From positions 1-58,497 of the forward strand of contig CAJLBR010000001.1 of NCBI GenBank assembly GCA_905204915.1: a stretch of DNA of 58,497 nucleotides, written 5' to 3'. Under the pieces are notes generated by a model, which saw only the letters and a program-made list of their open reading frames with translations, had not been told where the DNA came from and did no database searches. Shown here piece after piece: positions 1-10,900 of the stretch. The number at the start of each line of letters is the position of its first letter. Positions within the stretch are counted from its first letter, which is position 1. Position numbers and translations under genes: made by a program. The DNA is from an uncultured Clostridium sp. (lineage in GTDB: Bacteria > Bacillota > Clostridia > TANB77 > CAG-465).

Positions 1-487
1 ACACGTCTGTTAACTTTCCTTCAAATATGATATCACCACCACTATAGACAAAATTTACTTTTCCACTTACTCTCGCATCCCAATAACTTCTTGCAACCTT
101 TAAAGCTTCATTTGCATATGCCCCAGTCCAAATTGGTTTTTCATATTTTACTTCAACTATTTTATCTGCCGTTCCTCGAACTCCAAATATATAATTTCCA
201 ACAGTTCTTCCTCTAGCAATATTTTCTGCTTTTAAATTACTATCTCCTTGCACTGTTATATTCCCATTTAAATAAACTCCTCCACTAATAACTTGATTAC
301 TAGTTGAAGGAGTTATTGTACTTCCTGCCTTAGATTTTATTGGTCCACTTATTGTCCCATTTTCGATATATGCCATTTTTTTTATTTCATCTGCAAAATT
401 ATTTCCAACAATAGTTTCTGTTGTCCCCTTAACACTTCTAATGGCATTTGCTACTTCTTTTAATTTCTCTTTTATTTGTATTATCAT
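1..487 (-). CDS. Tail fibre-like protein, cut by the window edge
   Basis: The reading frame opens with an ATG at 485-487 that overlaps the stop of the upstream gene (TAATG) and is still open at base 1, so the C-terminus is missing. The N-terminal part (VANAIRSVKGTTE, then FADEIKKM) and the later stretch with GVYLNGNITVQGDSNLKAEN and FGVRGT resemble the repeated glycine-rich modules of clostridial phage tail-fibre or baseplate proteins. It is the last visible gene of the baseplate block. A receptor-binding role is inferred from position. Confidence 0.75.
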   Translation of the reverse strand, partial: MIIQIKEKLKEVANAIRSVKGTTETIVGNNFADEIKKMAYIENGTISGPIKSKAGSTITPSTSNQVISGGVYLNGNITVQGDSNLKAENIARGRTVGNYIFGVRGTADKIVEVKYEKPIWTGAYANEALKVARSYWDARVSGKVNFVYSGGDIIFEGKLTDV

Positions 488-1032
488 TAATATTCCTCTT
501 CCATAATTTTATTTATAGAATTATAGATTTCTATTAATGCATCTTCTGTATTTGTGGCATCAAAGATATTTGCAGCATCTTTTATTTTTAATTTAGTAGC
601 ATCAGGAAGTTTTTCATCTATTTCTGTTGAAATAAACGATTTCAGATTATTTTGAATATCTATTTTTAAAGCATTTATTTCTTGAGTAGTATAATAATCT
701 ACTCCCTTAGTTGGAGTTTTCCCGTCTTCTCCACTTTCACCTTTAGGAATACCAAAGGAAATAATAGGATTTTCCGCAGTTCCTTCAATTGTAGCATAAG
801 CACTTAAAGTTGGGCTTAAAGTTGTAACATTTCCTATTTTGATGTTTGGAGTAACACCATTATCTCCTTTTTTCCCATTCGTTCCGTCTTTTCCTTTGAG
901 TTCTACAAAAGTATAATCGGCATCTCCTTCTTGCTTAATTCCTAAAGCTGTTCCTTGCCACATGAAATATAAAGATTTTCCTGTTCCTTTATTTCCTACG
1001 TCTCTAGGGATAATATAAATTTTATCACTCAT
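487..1032 (-). CDS. Baseplate/tail fibre protein with short collagen-like repeats
   Basis: I start the protein at MSDKIYI (ATG 1030-1032), because AGGGAGTG lies just upstream; an upstream in-frame ATG lacks such a site. It is 181 residues. The middle holds two Gly-X-Y-like runs (GKDGTNGKKGDNG and GIPKGESGEDGKTP), which in phage fibres form trimeric collagen-like shafts. The C-terminus is a likely coiled coil. It sits between a BppU-like protein and a fibre gene. Exact role unknown. Confidence 0.75.
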   Translation of the reverse strand: MSDKIYIIPRDVGNKGTGKSLYFMWQGTALGIKQEGDADYTFVELKGKDGTNGKKGDNGVTPNIKIGNVTTLSPTLSAYATIEGTAENPIISFGIPKGESGEDGKTPTKGVDYYTTQEINALKIDIQNNLKSFISTEIDEKLPDATKLKIKDAANIFDATNTEDALIEIYNSINKIMEEEY

Positions 1033-1043
1033 AATATCACTCC

Positions 1044-1859
1044 CTAATATTTTATAATCCAATCTCCAATATAATACAATTCTATTGCATAATAACCCTT
1101 TTCCAATTTAATCGTATTTATTGAAGATGTTGATTTAAATGAAACTGCGACTGTTTGCAAACAGTTTAAAAACAATATAAACTTACTATTATATGTTGCA
1201 CTCGGTAATTTTATAGTAACTTCATTCTCAACTTCTGCTTGTTGGTATTTTGAATTATCTAAAGTAATAACTCCGTCCACGATTGTCTTTACAGATATTT
1301 TATTATCAAATAACATATCAAAAGCATTTTCGTATTGATTTAATTTTTCACTAGAGATAACATTTTTATCTCCCCATGTTTTCTTATTGAAAGTGCCATC
1401 ATTATTTAAAACACTCATATTTGAGCTATTACCACTCGAGTAGGCACTATTGGATAAACTATTGTCAACTTTGTCAGAACTGCCTACATTCTTTCCTAGA
1501 GGTTCTGATACATAAAATTGATTATGTATAATCGGAATACTAATTTTTGAATCCTCACTATCAAATAAAGAAAATTGAAAAGAATATCCTCCAACTTCAA
1601 TACTTTCATCTATTATGTCTTCAGATATTTTTACAACAATTTCTCCTTCTTCAATTGTTGGATTTAAAAAAACTGTGTCCATATTTGGTTTCAATAAAGT
1701 CATTTCAACTTTTGTAAAATTAGTTTTACTTTTAAAACCAAATTTATCTATATTAAAAATCAAAGAGACATCTTTATCTCCTCTAGTTAATAAGATATCT
1801 TTATCTAATGTTGCACTTGCTCCACTGATTCTTACTTCATATCTATTATAAATTGCCAT
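1044..1859 (-). CDS. BppU-like baseplate upper protein
   Basis: The 271-residue protein begins with a domain of alternating beta strands (LTRGDKDVSLIFNIDKFGF, VEMTLLKPN, YSFQFSLFDSE), typical of the N-terminal domain of siphophage BppU baseplate proteins. A serine/asparagine-rich linker near residues 120-150 leads to a second domain. The same two-part layout occurs in the gene at 4094-5233, including a similar pre-linker region and a NxDGTxNxKxW motif, so the two are probably distant paralogues. Start supported by AAGGTGG before the ATG. Confidence 0.7.
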   Translation of the reverse strand: MAIYNRYEVRISGASATLDKDILLTRGDKDVSLIFNIDKFGFKSKTNFTKVEMTLLKPNMDTVFLNPTIEEGEIVVKISEDIIDESIEVGGYSFQFSLFDSEDSKISIPIIHNQFYVSEPLGKNVGSSDKVDNSLSNSAYSSGNSSNMSVLNNDGTFNKKTWGDKNVISSEKLNQYENAFDMLFDNKISVKTIVDGVITLDNSKYQQAEVENEVTIKLPSATYNSKFILFLNCLQTVAVSFKSTSSINTIKLEKGYYAIELYYIGDWIIKY

Positions 1860-1868
1860 ATTTCCACC

Positions 1869-2276
1869 TTACTTTCCTACACAGAATAAATAAATTGTAA
1901 CTGTTCCCGACAAATTCTTTCCAGTTATATGTCTCATTCCAAGTCTTATCTTTGAATTTGAGCGAGGATATGCTACTGTATTTAAGCAATAACAGTCGTT
2001 TCCAGTTGTATTTCCACTAGCTACTGCTGTTATGCAAACTTCTGAAAAAGGTTTTGGAAGGTCTATATCTTTAACAAAGTAATAATTATCTTTTGGAGCA
2101 TCTAGCATTACTTGAACTCCTTGCATAACAAGTCCTCCAGGTAATTCTCTATAAAAAGTTGTAGTTGTTAATTCATTTTTATCTGACTGTACATATAATG
2201 AATTTTCATTAATTCCAGAGTTACTAAAATCACAGACAGTAACCCAATCTCCATTTACTAATACTTTCATTAACAT
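1869..2276 (-). CDS. Small baseplate or fibre-tip protein
   Basis: 135 residues, no transmembrane segment, rich in beta-prone residues, with cysteines in ITAVASGNTTGNDCYCLN and at the C-terminus. It follows the GH25 lysin gene by 9 bases and has AGGTGATATAG upstream. I recognise no specific family. The composition and place suggest a fibre tip or head-binding domain. Confidence 0.6.
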   Translation of the reverse strand: MLMKVLVNGDWVTVCDFSNSGINENSLYVQSDKNELTTTTFYRELPGGLVMQGVQVMLDAPKDNYYFVKDIDLPKPFSEVCITAVASGNTTGNDCYCLNTVAYPRSNSKIRLGMRHITGKNLSGTVTIYLFCVGK

Positions 2277-2285
2277 CTATATCAC

Positions 2286-4082
2286 CTAAAATCCATTTTT
2301 CTTTTCTGCTTTTATTAATGAAGGATAATCAACATAGCATATGTTACTATCAACTGATTCATTCATTCCCATAAACTTACTAGAGCCATTTTGCCATACT
2401 TTAACATCTGATTTAGTCCAGCCATGAGAATCTGCATTCCATTTAGCTAACCATAAATCTCTTTTTGATACATCATTGAAATTTACATAGTTATTTAACC
2501 AGTCAACATTACTGTATATTCCTGTTTTATATCCTGCCGATTCTAACATATCGCAAAATGTATTCATATAATTTGTTAGAGTTGATTTTCCTGGATTCTT
2601 TGAAACGTAATTTCCTGCACTATTTTTACTTGTTTTTAATGAATCATATTCTTGGTCAAAGAATATAGGCAATTCAAAAGTAGCAGGATATTTAGCTAAT
2701 TGTTCTATAACCCAGTTTGCCTCTGCTTTAAGCTTAGTAAGAGATGCTGCATAACTAAAGAAGTATACTCCCATTGGTATGTCATATTTTTTACAAGCTT
2801 CAACATTATTTTTAAATTGTTCATCTATAACTCCACCATTATGACTTCTGCTACCATATCCAATACGAATAATGGCAAATTTAACTTCTTCTCCTTCTTT
2901 AACTTTTTTCCAATCTATTGTTCCATTATGTCTCGAAACATCTATTCCTTTGCATTTAGAAGGGAATCTAGTTATTTCATTAACTCCAACTGGGTTTCCA
3001 TCGGAATCTAATTGTATTGTAGATTTTTGAACATATTTATCTGCTCCGTTTATATATCCTTCTTTGCCGTTATAATAAATTTTTATCCATGTTGTATTAT
3101 CATATTCTTCTAATATAAGTACTTTTGTACCGTCATATACATATCCTATTTTAGAATTAGTAGTTCCTGTCCCACTTCTTACATTTAATCCTATACCTTC
3201 ATTTATTGTTGCGACTTTAGCAGAATCGCTAACTACAACTCCAATAATACCTTTTCCCGTACATGTATTAAGTTTATTTTTTTCTGTTTCATTCTTACAA
3301 CAAATACCAATAATTGGTTTTGTTTGAGAAACTTGTCCCATAAGAGCAGTATCTGGAAGAATTTCATTAATTAAGAATGTCTTTCCGTCTAGCTCTGTAC
3401 TTGTACCAAAAATTTTAACTGATTTTCCTAGCAATGAAGCATCACAAGCAGAACAATACAGTTTGTCAGGATATCCTTCTGTTGTTGTATCGTCAACATT
3501 TTCATTATAATAAGGAACAAACATACAATCTTTTTGTTGCCCTACTACTATACTAGTACTAGGAGTAGGCTCTGGAGTTGGGATAGGATTTGGTTTATCT
3601 GTATTTCCACTATCGTCAGGATTTTCGTGTTTATCCATTACAAACCATAGTTTATATTTTCCGTCATTAGGTAAATCTGAACCTATAAATATTTCTTCTG
3701 GAGTAAAATATTTCATCATATATGAAAGCTTTTCTCCTAATGAACCAAAATCATCATGTTCTCCGTCTCCACTTCTAGCATTAAGCATCTCTGCTTTAAG
3801 TATGTCTACTAATTTTTCCATATCAGTAGTTTCTTCTAATAAGCTTTCTATTTTAACAACCTCATAACTAGGAGTGATTGTTGTGTCTGTTTCTGTAAAA
3901 TCCTTCATGATTATGCATTCTTTTTCTTTATCGTATGCAGGAGGATTTTCTATAACTTCTTTATATCCATATGATTTTAATAATGTTTCATTTTCATCAA
4001 AGTTTACAATTAAGCTGCCATCGTCTAATTTTAAATTATGAGGAGCAACTTCTAGTTTCCCATTTACTACTTTTCCAAACAT
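2286..4082 (-). CDS. Virion-associated or lytic lysozyme: tail N-domain, SH3, GH25
   Basis: A 598-residue peptidoglycan hydrolase. The first 80 residues (MFGKVVNGKLEVAPHNLK) resemble the short N-terminal module of clostridial phage tail proteins, followed by a helical segment and a proline/threonine linker. An SH3-like domain spans about residues 290-355 (GLNVRSGTG, GYINGADKY). The last 222 residues are a GH25 muramidase: GIDVSRHNG with Asp at about 381, and FFDQEYD with Asp 476 and Glu 478 as the catalytic acids. The tail-type N-domain and baseplate location suggest a virion-bound enzyme; it could also be the free endolysin, since no separate endolysin or holin is seen here. Confidence 0.85.
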   Translation of the reverse strand: MFGKVVNGKLEVAPHNLKLDDGSLIVNFDENETLLKSYGYKEVIENPPAYDKEKECIIMKDFTETDTTITPSYEVVKIESLLEETTDMEKLVDILKAEMLNARSGDGEHDDFGSLGEKLSYMMKYFTPEEIFIGSDLPNDGKYKLWFVMDKHENPDDSGNTDKPNPIPTPEPTPSTSIVVGQQKDCMFVPYYNENVDDTTTEGYPDKLYCSACDASLLGKSVKIFGTSTELDGKTFLINEILPDTALMGQVSQTKPIIGICCKNETEKNKLNTCTGKGIIGVVVSDSAKVATINEGIGLNVRSGTGTTNSKIGYVYDGTKVLILEEYDNTTWIKIYYNGKEGYINGADKYVQKSTIQLDSDGNPVGVNEITRFPSKCKGIDVSRHNGTIDWKKVKEGEEVKFAIIRIGYGSRSHNGGVIDEQFKNNVEACKKYDIPMGVYFFSYAASLTKLKAEANWVIEQLAKYPATFELPIFFDQEYDSLKTSKNSAGNYVSKNPGKSTLTNYMNTFCDMLESAGYKTGIYSNVDWLNNYVNFNDVSKRDLWLAKWNADSHGWTKSDVKVWQNGSSKFMGMNESVDSNICYVDYPSLIKAEKKNGF

Positions 4083-4093
4083 ATTTTCTCTCC

Positions 4094-5233
4094 TTATCCT
4101 TTATAGATTTCTGCTTTTGCATACCATTTTCCATTTGTATATGTAAAGTTTATTTCAAGTAAACCATCATTATCTACGTTTGGTTCATTTAACCAGATTA
4201 CTTTTGGAAATGTCATAGTTGTGCTACTAAGAACATTTAAATATAAAGTTATTTTACTAAATGTTTCTATACTTGGTAATGCAATAGTAGTTGCTGCTGA
4301 CAATGTCGATAATTGATTTCTATCTTCTGTAAGTGTTAATACATCATCAACAGGAGTTATTACCTTTACTTCTTCTCCTAAAGGAATAATTTTCTTTGTT
4401 GTTCTATCATATTTATATAATTTAAAAACTTCTTCATTAAAACATCTAACAACTTTTAAGTATTTTTCAGATGCATAAGTTACATATAAATAATTTTTAC
4501 CTTCTAATTCATAAGGAACTCCTTCATTAAAATCTTGAATACTTCCTTCTATTAGGTAAGTTCCTTTCTTTAAGTCTTCAATTACAATAGGGAAATCATC
4601 TGTTCCTACTTTAATAATATATCCTTTCGATTTGTCTAATTCTTTTAATTTCTTATCTGTTTCTATTTTATGGTTTATAAGGTCATAGATAGCTTGTTCT
4701 ATTTGATTTAATTTAGAATCTGTTATAATATCTCCTGCTACCCATATCTTTAAATTATAAGTTCCATCTGCATTATAGATTGGAATTTCTTTTCCTAATT
4801 TAAATATTTTGCAATTATCTACTTCACTTGCATTAACTTCTCCTAATGCTAAAGTTTTTTCAGAGACTGGACTTTCTTCATATGTCATAGGAAATGGGGG
4901 CAATATAGTTGAAATACCTCTATCGTTATAAAGTCGAATATATACATTGTATTTTCCGAAATTAGACATATTCCCAATTATTTCATTTGTCAGAGTAAAT
5001 AAAACTCTGTTTTCAACAACTGGAGTTATATCCCCAACTATTTCGTTTCCAAACATATCAATAAGAACTATATCACTATATATATATTTATGTTTAGAAA
5101 TCTTTAAAGAAGGACTGTCAATAATCTTAAATAAAATATCAATACCTTTTTCATGTTGTGAAATGAATAATTGTTCACTTAACAAGCTTTCTTTATTTTG
5201 TATAGTTAGAACATATTCTTTTTCTAAAGACAT
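4094..5233 (-). CDS. BppU-like baseplate protein
   Basis: 379 residues. The N-terminal 120 residues have the strand pattern of BppU-type baseplate domains (GIDILFKIIDSPSLK, IVLIDMFGNEIVG, YNVYIRLYNDRG). Then comes YNADGTYNLKIWVAGDIIT, a helix near residues 165-200 likely to trimerise, and a C-terminal beta-rich domain. It lies between the coiled-coil tail protein and the lysin, with short spacers, so probably one operon. Role inferred from architecture. Confidence 0.7.
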   Translation of the reverse strand: MSLEKEYVLTIQNKESLLSEQLFISQHEKGIDILFKIIDSPSLKISKHKYIYSDIVLIDMFGNEIVGDITPVVENRVLFTLTNEIIGNMSNFGKYNVYIRLYNDRGISTILPPFPMTYEESPVSEKTLALGEVNASEVDNCKIFKLGKEIPIYNADGTYNLKIWVAGDIITDSKLNQIEQAIYDLINHKIETDKKLKELDKSKGYIIKVGTDDFPIVIEDLKKGTYLIEGSIQDFNEGVPYELEGKNYLYVTYASEKYLKVVRCFNEEVFKLYKYDRTTKKIIPLGEEVKVITPVDDVLTLTEDRNQLSTLSAATTIALPSIETFSKITLYLNVLSSTTMTFPKVIWLNEPNVDNDGLLEINFTYTNGKWYAKAEIYKG

Positions 5234-5241
5234 TTTTTCAC

Positions 5242-6765
5242 CTAACTTTCTAATTTACTTACTCTTTCTGCCAATGCTTTGTATTCATTAGACAGAGTAG
5301 TGTAATTATTATTTAATGTTTCATATTTTTTATTTAGTGATTCATATTTGGTTTTTAAGTCATCTACTTGTTTTTGAAGGTCTTCTTTGATTTGCTTAAG
5401 GGCGGTTTCATTTGTTGTATTACTGATTTGATTTATACAACTGACAAGTTTTGAATCAAGAACATTACAAGCACTTCTAAATTCTGTAAGGGTATAAGTA
5501 AGTCTATTTCCATCACTAGAATCTAATTCTAAGTCTTTAAGTCTATTTATTATAACATCTGCAAAATCATTATATCTTGCGATAAAATTTTCATAAGCTA
5601 CTTTAAGGTCTTTTTTTATGGTTTCCGTTGTATTCTTATTTGAATAATATGACTGATAAATTCCTGTAACTTTATCTGTATATTCTTTTAAGCTGACATT
5701 ATAACTTCTTAAGCTTGAATATTGTGCATTTGTAACTACTCCACTATTTCTTCTAACTTCATTTGTTATTGTTATTATTTTATTTATTGTTGATTTTATA
5801 GAATTAAAATAATAATGAACATCTTGTTTTTCATTATCTGAATCATTCAAGACGGATTCTTGTAATTCATTTAACTTTTCGATAGTATTATTCAGTCTCA
5901 CAGTTATGTTATAAACTTCATCTGAAATAGTTCCCCCAGAACCTAGAAACAACAGCGAATTGCAAGAATCTTTTAAATTAGATAGAGAATTTAGCATATC
6001 ATCTATACATATACTTACAATAGAAATATCAGAAGGAGTTACATCTTCATTTTTAGATAAGACTAAATCATTGATATTTGTAACTAATTGTGCAACAAGT
6101 TGTTCTAAAACTGTTCTATATTGAGAAACGGCTATGATTCCATCTTCGTCTTTATCTATATTATCTTCTGTGCACACTAAGTCTGCCAAAGCATCTGCAC
6201 AAGCTAACACTCTGGTTGATTGGGTTTCTATATCTGTTGTTTTGGCATTTATGTCTGTTTTTTCAGAATCTATAAGCTTATTATCTTCAACATATGTATC
6301 TAATGTATTATTTAATGTAATAAGCTGAGAATTATAATTTATAATTAAAGTGTTTAATTCTTCTTTTATCTCTGAAAAACTTTTGTCTTGTTTATATTCA
6401 TCTGAAAGTTCTTGAGTTTTAGTAGTTATTTCTGTAAGCTTTTGTTGATATGCCTCATTTTTATTGTTAAGAAGTTGAATCTTTTTTGTAATAACTTTTG
6501 AATTATATCCATCGAAAGTTAAAGTAATTTCTTCTGGGTTTATTTTTATAGCATTTCCGCTATTGTTTTTAATTATAAAAAATAATTTTTCTTTGATTTG
6601 TCTTGTATCTGTACAGAATAAATTTGAAGGATTTGATAAATCCCAATAAATATATTTTTTATCTGTATAGATATTATTTATTACATAAGCTTTATTATCA
6701 TATGTAATGACTAAATTTTGTATATATATAAATCCCATATTGGGAATATTATCTAACAGAGCCAT
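5242..6765 (-). CDS. Long coiled-coil tail/baseplate protein
   Basis: 507 residues. The first 80 form a compact domain (NLVITYDNKAYVINNIYTD, KKYIYWDLSNP) that I have seen at the N-terminus of clostridial phage tail proteins. From about residue 95 to the end the protein is mostly heptad-rich coiled coil, ending in KYESLNKKYETLNNNYTTLS-type repeats. This suggests a trimeric fibre or spacer attached to the Tal/baseplate core. GCCTCC (GGAGGC on the coding strand) precedes the ATG. Confidence 0.7.
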   Translation of the reverse strand: MALLDNIPNMGFIYIQNLVITYDNKAYVINNIYTDKKYIYWDLSNPSNLFCTDTRQIKEKLFFIIKNNSGNAIKINPEEITLTFDGYNSKVITKKIQLLNNKNEAYQQKLTEITTKTQELSDEYKQDKSFSEIKEELNTLIINYNSQLITLNNTLDTYVEDNKLIDSEKTDINAKTTDIETQSTRVLACADALADLVCTEDNIDKDEDGIIAVSQYRTVLEQLVAQLVTNINDLVLSKNEDVTPSDISIVSICIDDMLNSLSNLKDSCNSLLFLGSGGTISDEVYNITVRLNNTIEKLNELQESVLNDSDNEKQDVHYYFNSIKSTINKIITITNEVRRNSGVVTNAQYSSLRSYNVSLKEYTDKVTGIYQSYYSNKNTTETIKKDLKVAYENFIARYNDFADVIINRLKDLELDSSDGNRLTYTLTEFRSACNVLDSKLVSCINQISNTTNETALKQIKEDLQKQVDDLKTKYESLNKKYETLNNNYTTLSNEYKALAERVSKLES

Positions 6766-6795
6766 ATTAAGCCTCCTTTAAGTTTGTGTAAATAG

Positions 6796-6840
6796 GTCTA
6801 CCCCCTCCGTACATATTCATAGGAGTTGAAGGGGGTAGAC
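6796..6840 (-). terminator. Long hairpin between two tail-region genes
   Basis: GTCTACCCCCT pairs perfectly with AGGGGGTAGAC over 11 bp around a 23-base loop. No T-run follows on the minus strand, so it is not a classic terminator. It lies in the leader of the coiled-coil gene and may stabilise that mRNA or separate it from the RepL-like gene. Confidence 0.5.
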
Positions 6841-6944
6841 TTGTTATTATAGGTAAGAATTTTATATCTAAAATAATGTTTTAAATAGTCTAAAAAACCC
6901 CTCATATAAGGCTATTTTTTTATAAAAAACCCCTTGTATTGAAT

Positions 6945-7853
6945 TTAAGTTAATAATTTTAAGAACATTTCTTCTTTTATACTTAAATTTTTCCCTTTCC
7001 AAATTACATCAGGATTAACTACAAAGAAATCCTTTTGCCCATCTCTTGTTTCTAAATTAACTCTAGTGAACAAATAATAATTTTTTCCATTTCTTTCAAC
7101 ATTAAAAGACAATAATTTCTTTTTAAAAGTAGTTAGAGATTTCGAATTGGTGTCTAATCCTAACATTTCACAAATGTCTTTTAAAGAAAGTTTTTCTAAT
7201 AAATTAATATCTTTTTCTCTTGGGTTTCTACATAAGGCATTTGTATTATAGTGTAAATATGGGATTAACTGAAATACATATGCTAAATTCTTATGTTGAG
7301 AAGTCTTTGAATTTAAATATAGTTCTCGTGTCGTATTAATAAATATTCTTGCATATTCTTTTCTATTAAAAGGACAAGTTCCTTTTGAAAAATACTTTGG
7401 AGATAAATAATATTTTTTATCAACACAATACAATAAATCTTTTTCTTTAGTTTCCTTTAAGAAATTATTAAATGTACCATCTTTAAGTTTTAACAATGTT
7501 TTTAAATCTTTTCTTGTTAAATATTCTAATTTATAATTCTTACCATGCTTTACTAACACATTTTCTTCCCCACTGTTATAATCAATATATGTTGCTAAAT
7601 ATACAAGTCTTGTAATTGTGGGAAGTTTTAAATTTAATTCATTGAATAGTAATTCATTTTTAACATAGCTAATATGTATAAAACCACCTAATCTTTTACA
7701 ATCTGTTTTTAACTCACTCTTTTGATTAATTGTTTCAAGTTGGTTTGGTGTTAATTTAGGAATCACTTTTATTGTTTCATTTGTTTTTATAAAATCTATT
7801 ACTTTTTGATTCCCATTTTCGTCTTCTTCAATAATTCTTTTGTATTTTGTCAT
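6945..7853 (-). CDS. RepL-like winged-helix protein, copy in the tail module
   Basis: 302 residues from the ATG at 7851-7853, chosen because AAGGAG precedes it. It is clearly homologous along its length to the protein at 49870-50784: both start (M)T-KYKR, share GG(F/Y)(I/L)H, NxLNLK, YLATYIDYN, VLVKHGK, KDxxxxLKL and end with NP-V-WKG. The order resembles RepL-type plasmid initiators: helical region, winged helix, then a (Y)LNPKY--KG strand. It may bind DNA for replication or regulation. Its place between Tal and a fibre protein is odd and suggests insertion or duplication. Downstream are two copies of AGGGGTTTTTT that may end transcription. Confidence 0.65.
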   Translation of the reverse strand: MTKYKRIIEEDENGNQKVIDFIKTNETIKVIPKLTPNQLETINQKSELKTDCKRLGGFIHISYVKNELLFNELNLKLPTITRLVYLATYIDYNSGEENVLVKHGKNYKLEYLTRKDLKTLLKLKDGTFNNFLKETKEKDLLYCVDKKYYLSPKYFSKGTCPFNRKEYARIFINTTRELYLNSKTSQHKNLAYVFQLIPYLHYNTNALCRNPREKDINLLEKLSLKDICEMLGLDTNSKSLTTFKKKLLSFNVERNGKNYYLFTRVNLETRDGQKDFFVVNPDVIWKGKNLSIKEEMFLKLLT

Positions 7854-7907
7854 ATTCCTTCTCCTTTCATATATAATAATAGTCATTTTTGTAAAAAAGG
7901 AGACAAA

Positions 7908-10900
7908 TTATGAATTTAATATACTCCAATATTTAGAGCTTCTTATATCTTTATCATCTGATTTAAATTTTGTAAAGTTAATTAAAACTCCTCCTCCTGA
8001 TATGTAATATTTAAATGCCGTTTTATAAGCCGATAAACTTCCATGATTATATGCCCATTTATAACTTTGAGTAAATGACCAACTCGTTCCATATCCTGAA
8101 CCCCATGATAAAACATATATATCACTTCTAATAGGATTTCCAAAAATCTTTTCTGCATTAGAGTCAGAATAAGTTGACATATATATATCCATATCTGACA
8201 TTCCAACCCCACAATCGTTGACTGTAAATATTCCGTTACAAGTTACAGATTTTCCATGTCCATCGACAATTTTTTTCCCTTTTAATTTTGGTACATATAC
8301 TTTCGTACCGTAAGGAACATTTAGCATTCCACAAGTTTTTCCGAGGCTTAATGGAATACTACAACCACTAGAACCGTCTCCACCATAACTCGTACATCTT
8401 GCATTTTGGAATCTATAAATATAACTCTTGCCATCAATTGTTCCTGTTTCATTAAAACAATTCTTATATTGTTCTTTAGAATCCCCTTTTGTATCATCGC
8501 TTGGAATATCACTTATCTTTTTATCTGCTTTAATTAATTCTTCTAATCTAAAGAAAAACCATTGAGAATTTGTCTTTCTTTTTCTTTTTTGAATTCCTGA
8601 TGAATACCCTATTGCTTCTGCAATATACCCATCTCCCATATATATAGCAGTATGGTGAGTATCACAGGTAAACATATTATTCTTTGTTAATTTAACATCG
8701 TCATTTGCAAACATAACAATATCTCCAGGTAATGCATTTTCAAATTTTGTATCTACATATCTCCAAGCTTTAGCATTATGTTCCTTAGCCGCATCTTGAA
8801 TTGTTCCTCCAGCACATGATAGTCCTTTCATGAAATCAAGTCCTGCTGCTTGATAACAACAACCTACAAAGGAACTACAATCAAATCCCCATTTCCCAAC
8901 TCCTGGTTGTTTATATGTTTTCTTTTTCTTTTGAGAACGAATAGTTTCATAAGAACTTTTGATAACTTGTTTTTTATTATAGTCGACAGTTCTATTGTAT
9001 TGAGAATACCAAGCCTTACCATCAATACATAACTGGACAATTTCTTCTGCTCTAGCTACGATTTTTTGTCTCATTACACTTAATTTACCGTTTTCATCAT
9101 CTTCTATTGGGTCTTTTGGTTCTTCTGATACTTTATTTAAAACATCTAAGACATAACTATTTATATTATTTCTTAAAATCTTATATCCATTTTCAGTAAG
9201 TAAATATCCGTTTCTTGAATATGTAGTATTTAACAATTTATCAATTACTAATCCTGCTGAAACATTAACTGTTTTAATTGATTTTTCAGTACAATATTTT
9301 TCAATTTCGTCATTAAAATTAACTATATTTGAATTGGTTGTAATATAGTCATATATATCATTTTTATAAGTTATTGCGACAGGCAATTCTTTTATGACTA
9401 TAATGTCTTTAGAAGGATATTTAATAAGCAATTTATCTAATAAAGATTTATAATATAAAATTCCTAAACTTGTTAAATCATTTATTCCTAGCATTGTGAG
9501 AACACAAGTTGGGTTAGAAGGGAATGTATCTATAATATTGTGTTCAGAAAAGTAATTTGCATTAATTTTACTTTTGGCATATACACTTAAATCATCTAAG
9601 AAATGACTTTCTTTCATGTGTTCTATTCTATCGTCTCCAATAAGAAGAGAGCCTTTTATGTTCTCGTATTTTAAAGAAACTTCCTTTTGAGTTACAACAA
9701 CTAAACAGCTAGCTACTATTTTTGTATTTTCAGTTGAAACAACATTTATTTTACAAGTTCCATTTGAAACTCCTGTAACAAGTCCTTCCGAGCTGACTGT
9801 GGCTATCTTAGTATCTGTTGAATAATAAGATAAGTTTTGATTTGTGGCATTTGTAGGAACAACACTTGCCACAAGATAACGAGTTTCATTTTTATCTAAT
9901 AGTAAATCTTTTGTATCTAATCTTATTCCAGTAACTTGAACATCTTTAGTTTCGTCATAATCTCCAACAGTAACAATACATGAGGCAGACTTATTAAATT
10001 CTTTTGAAACAGCACTTATAACACATTTTCCATAATCTAAGCCTGTTACTTTTCCTCCTTCGACAATGGCAACTCTTTCATTACTAGACATCCAAAATAC
10101 TTCATCAAGTTCAGGATTTGGAGGGACTATTGTCGCAGTAAGAGTATAAGATTCATCTGAATCTAAATTTAATTCTGTTTTATCTAATGTAATACTTCTA
10201 ATGTATTTTGTATCCGTAAGTTCTGGGGGATTTTTTGCCACATCTAAATCTATATCTGAAATTAAATCTGTACTTACTTTATTGTATTTTTGATTATTCC
10301 ATAACCATTTATTTGTATTTATAATTTTTTTATTATTCTTTGCCTCTCTTAAAACATCTGAAATAAGCTTAGAGCTATCTTTATTTGTTTTCTTATTTGA
10401 AAAAGTTAAACTTAATGAATTATCTTTATAGTTTTTTTGCCAACCAACTAAATATAAATAAGTTTCAACTTTTGTTTCTTTATCATATAAGGCAACTATA
10501 TCTCCTAATCCTATTCTTCCATTCCAATTTCTTCTAAATCTATTCTCTATTAATCTATTTGTGAAATCTATTGAATCAATTGTAAATTCTGTTGTAGGAC
10601 GGCTTTTGAGCTTTAATTGTTGTCTACCTGTTTTTATAAGTTCATTTGCATCAATAAATGAATCATCTGAATAAGTATCACAATAGACATACTCTTTTAA
10701 TTCATTTAACAAATCTTGTGTAAATAATAAATTTCCTTTTTCATCTGTAGAAGTTTCTCTTCTTAAAAGTATATTTAATTTATCTATGTCATTAGATAGA
10801 TTACTGTATTCTAGTTCTAATTGAGCTATTTCTACTGATAATTGAGCCTGTTCATCTTTAAGTATTTGTATCTGATTTTCATAAGAGGTAAAATCATAAG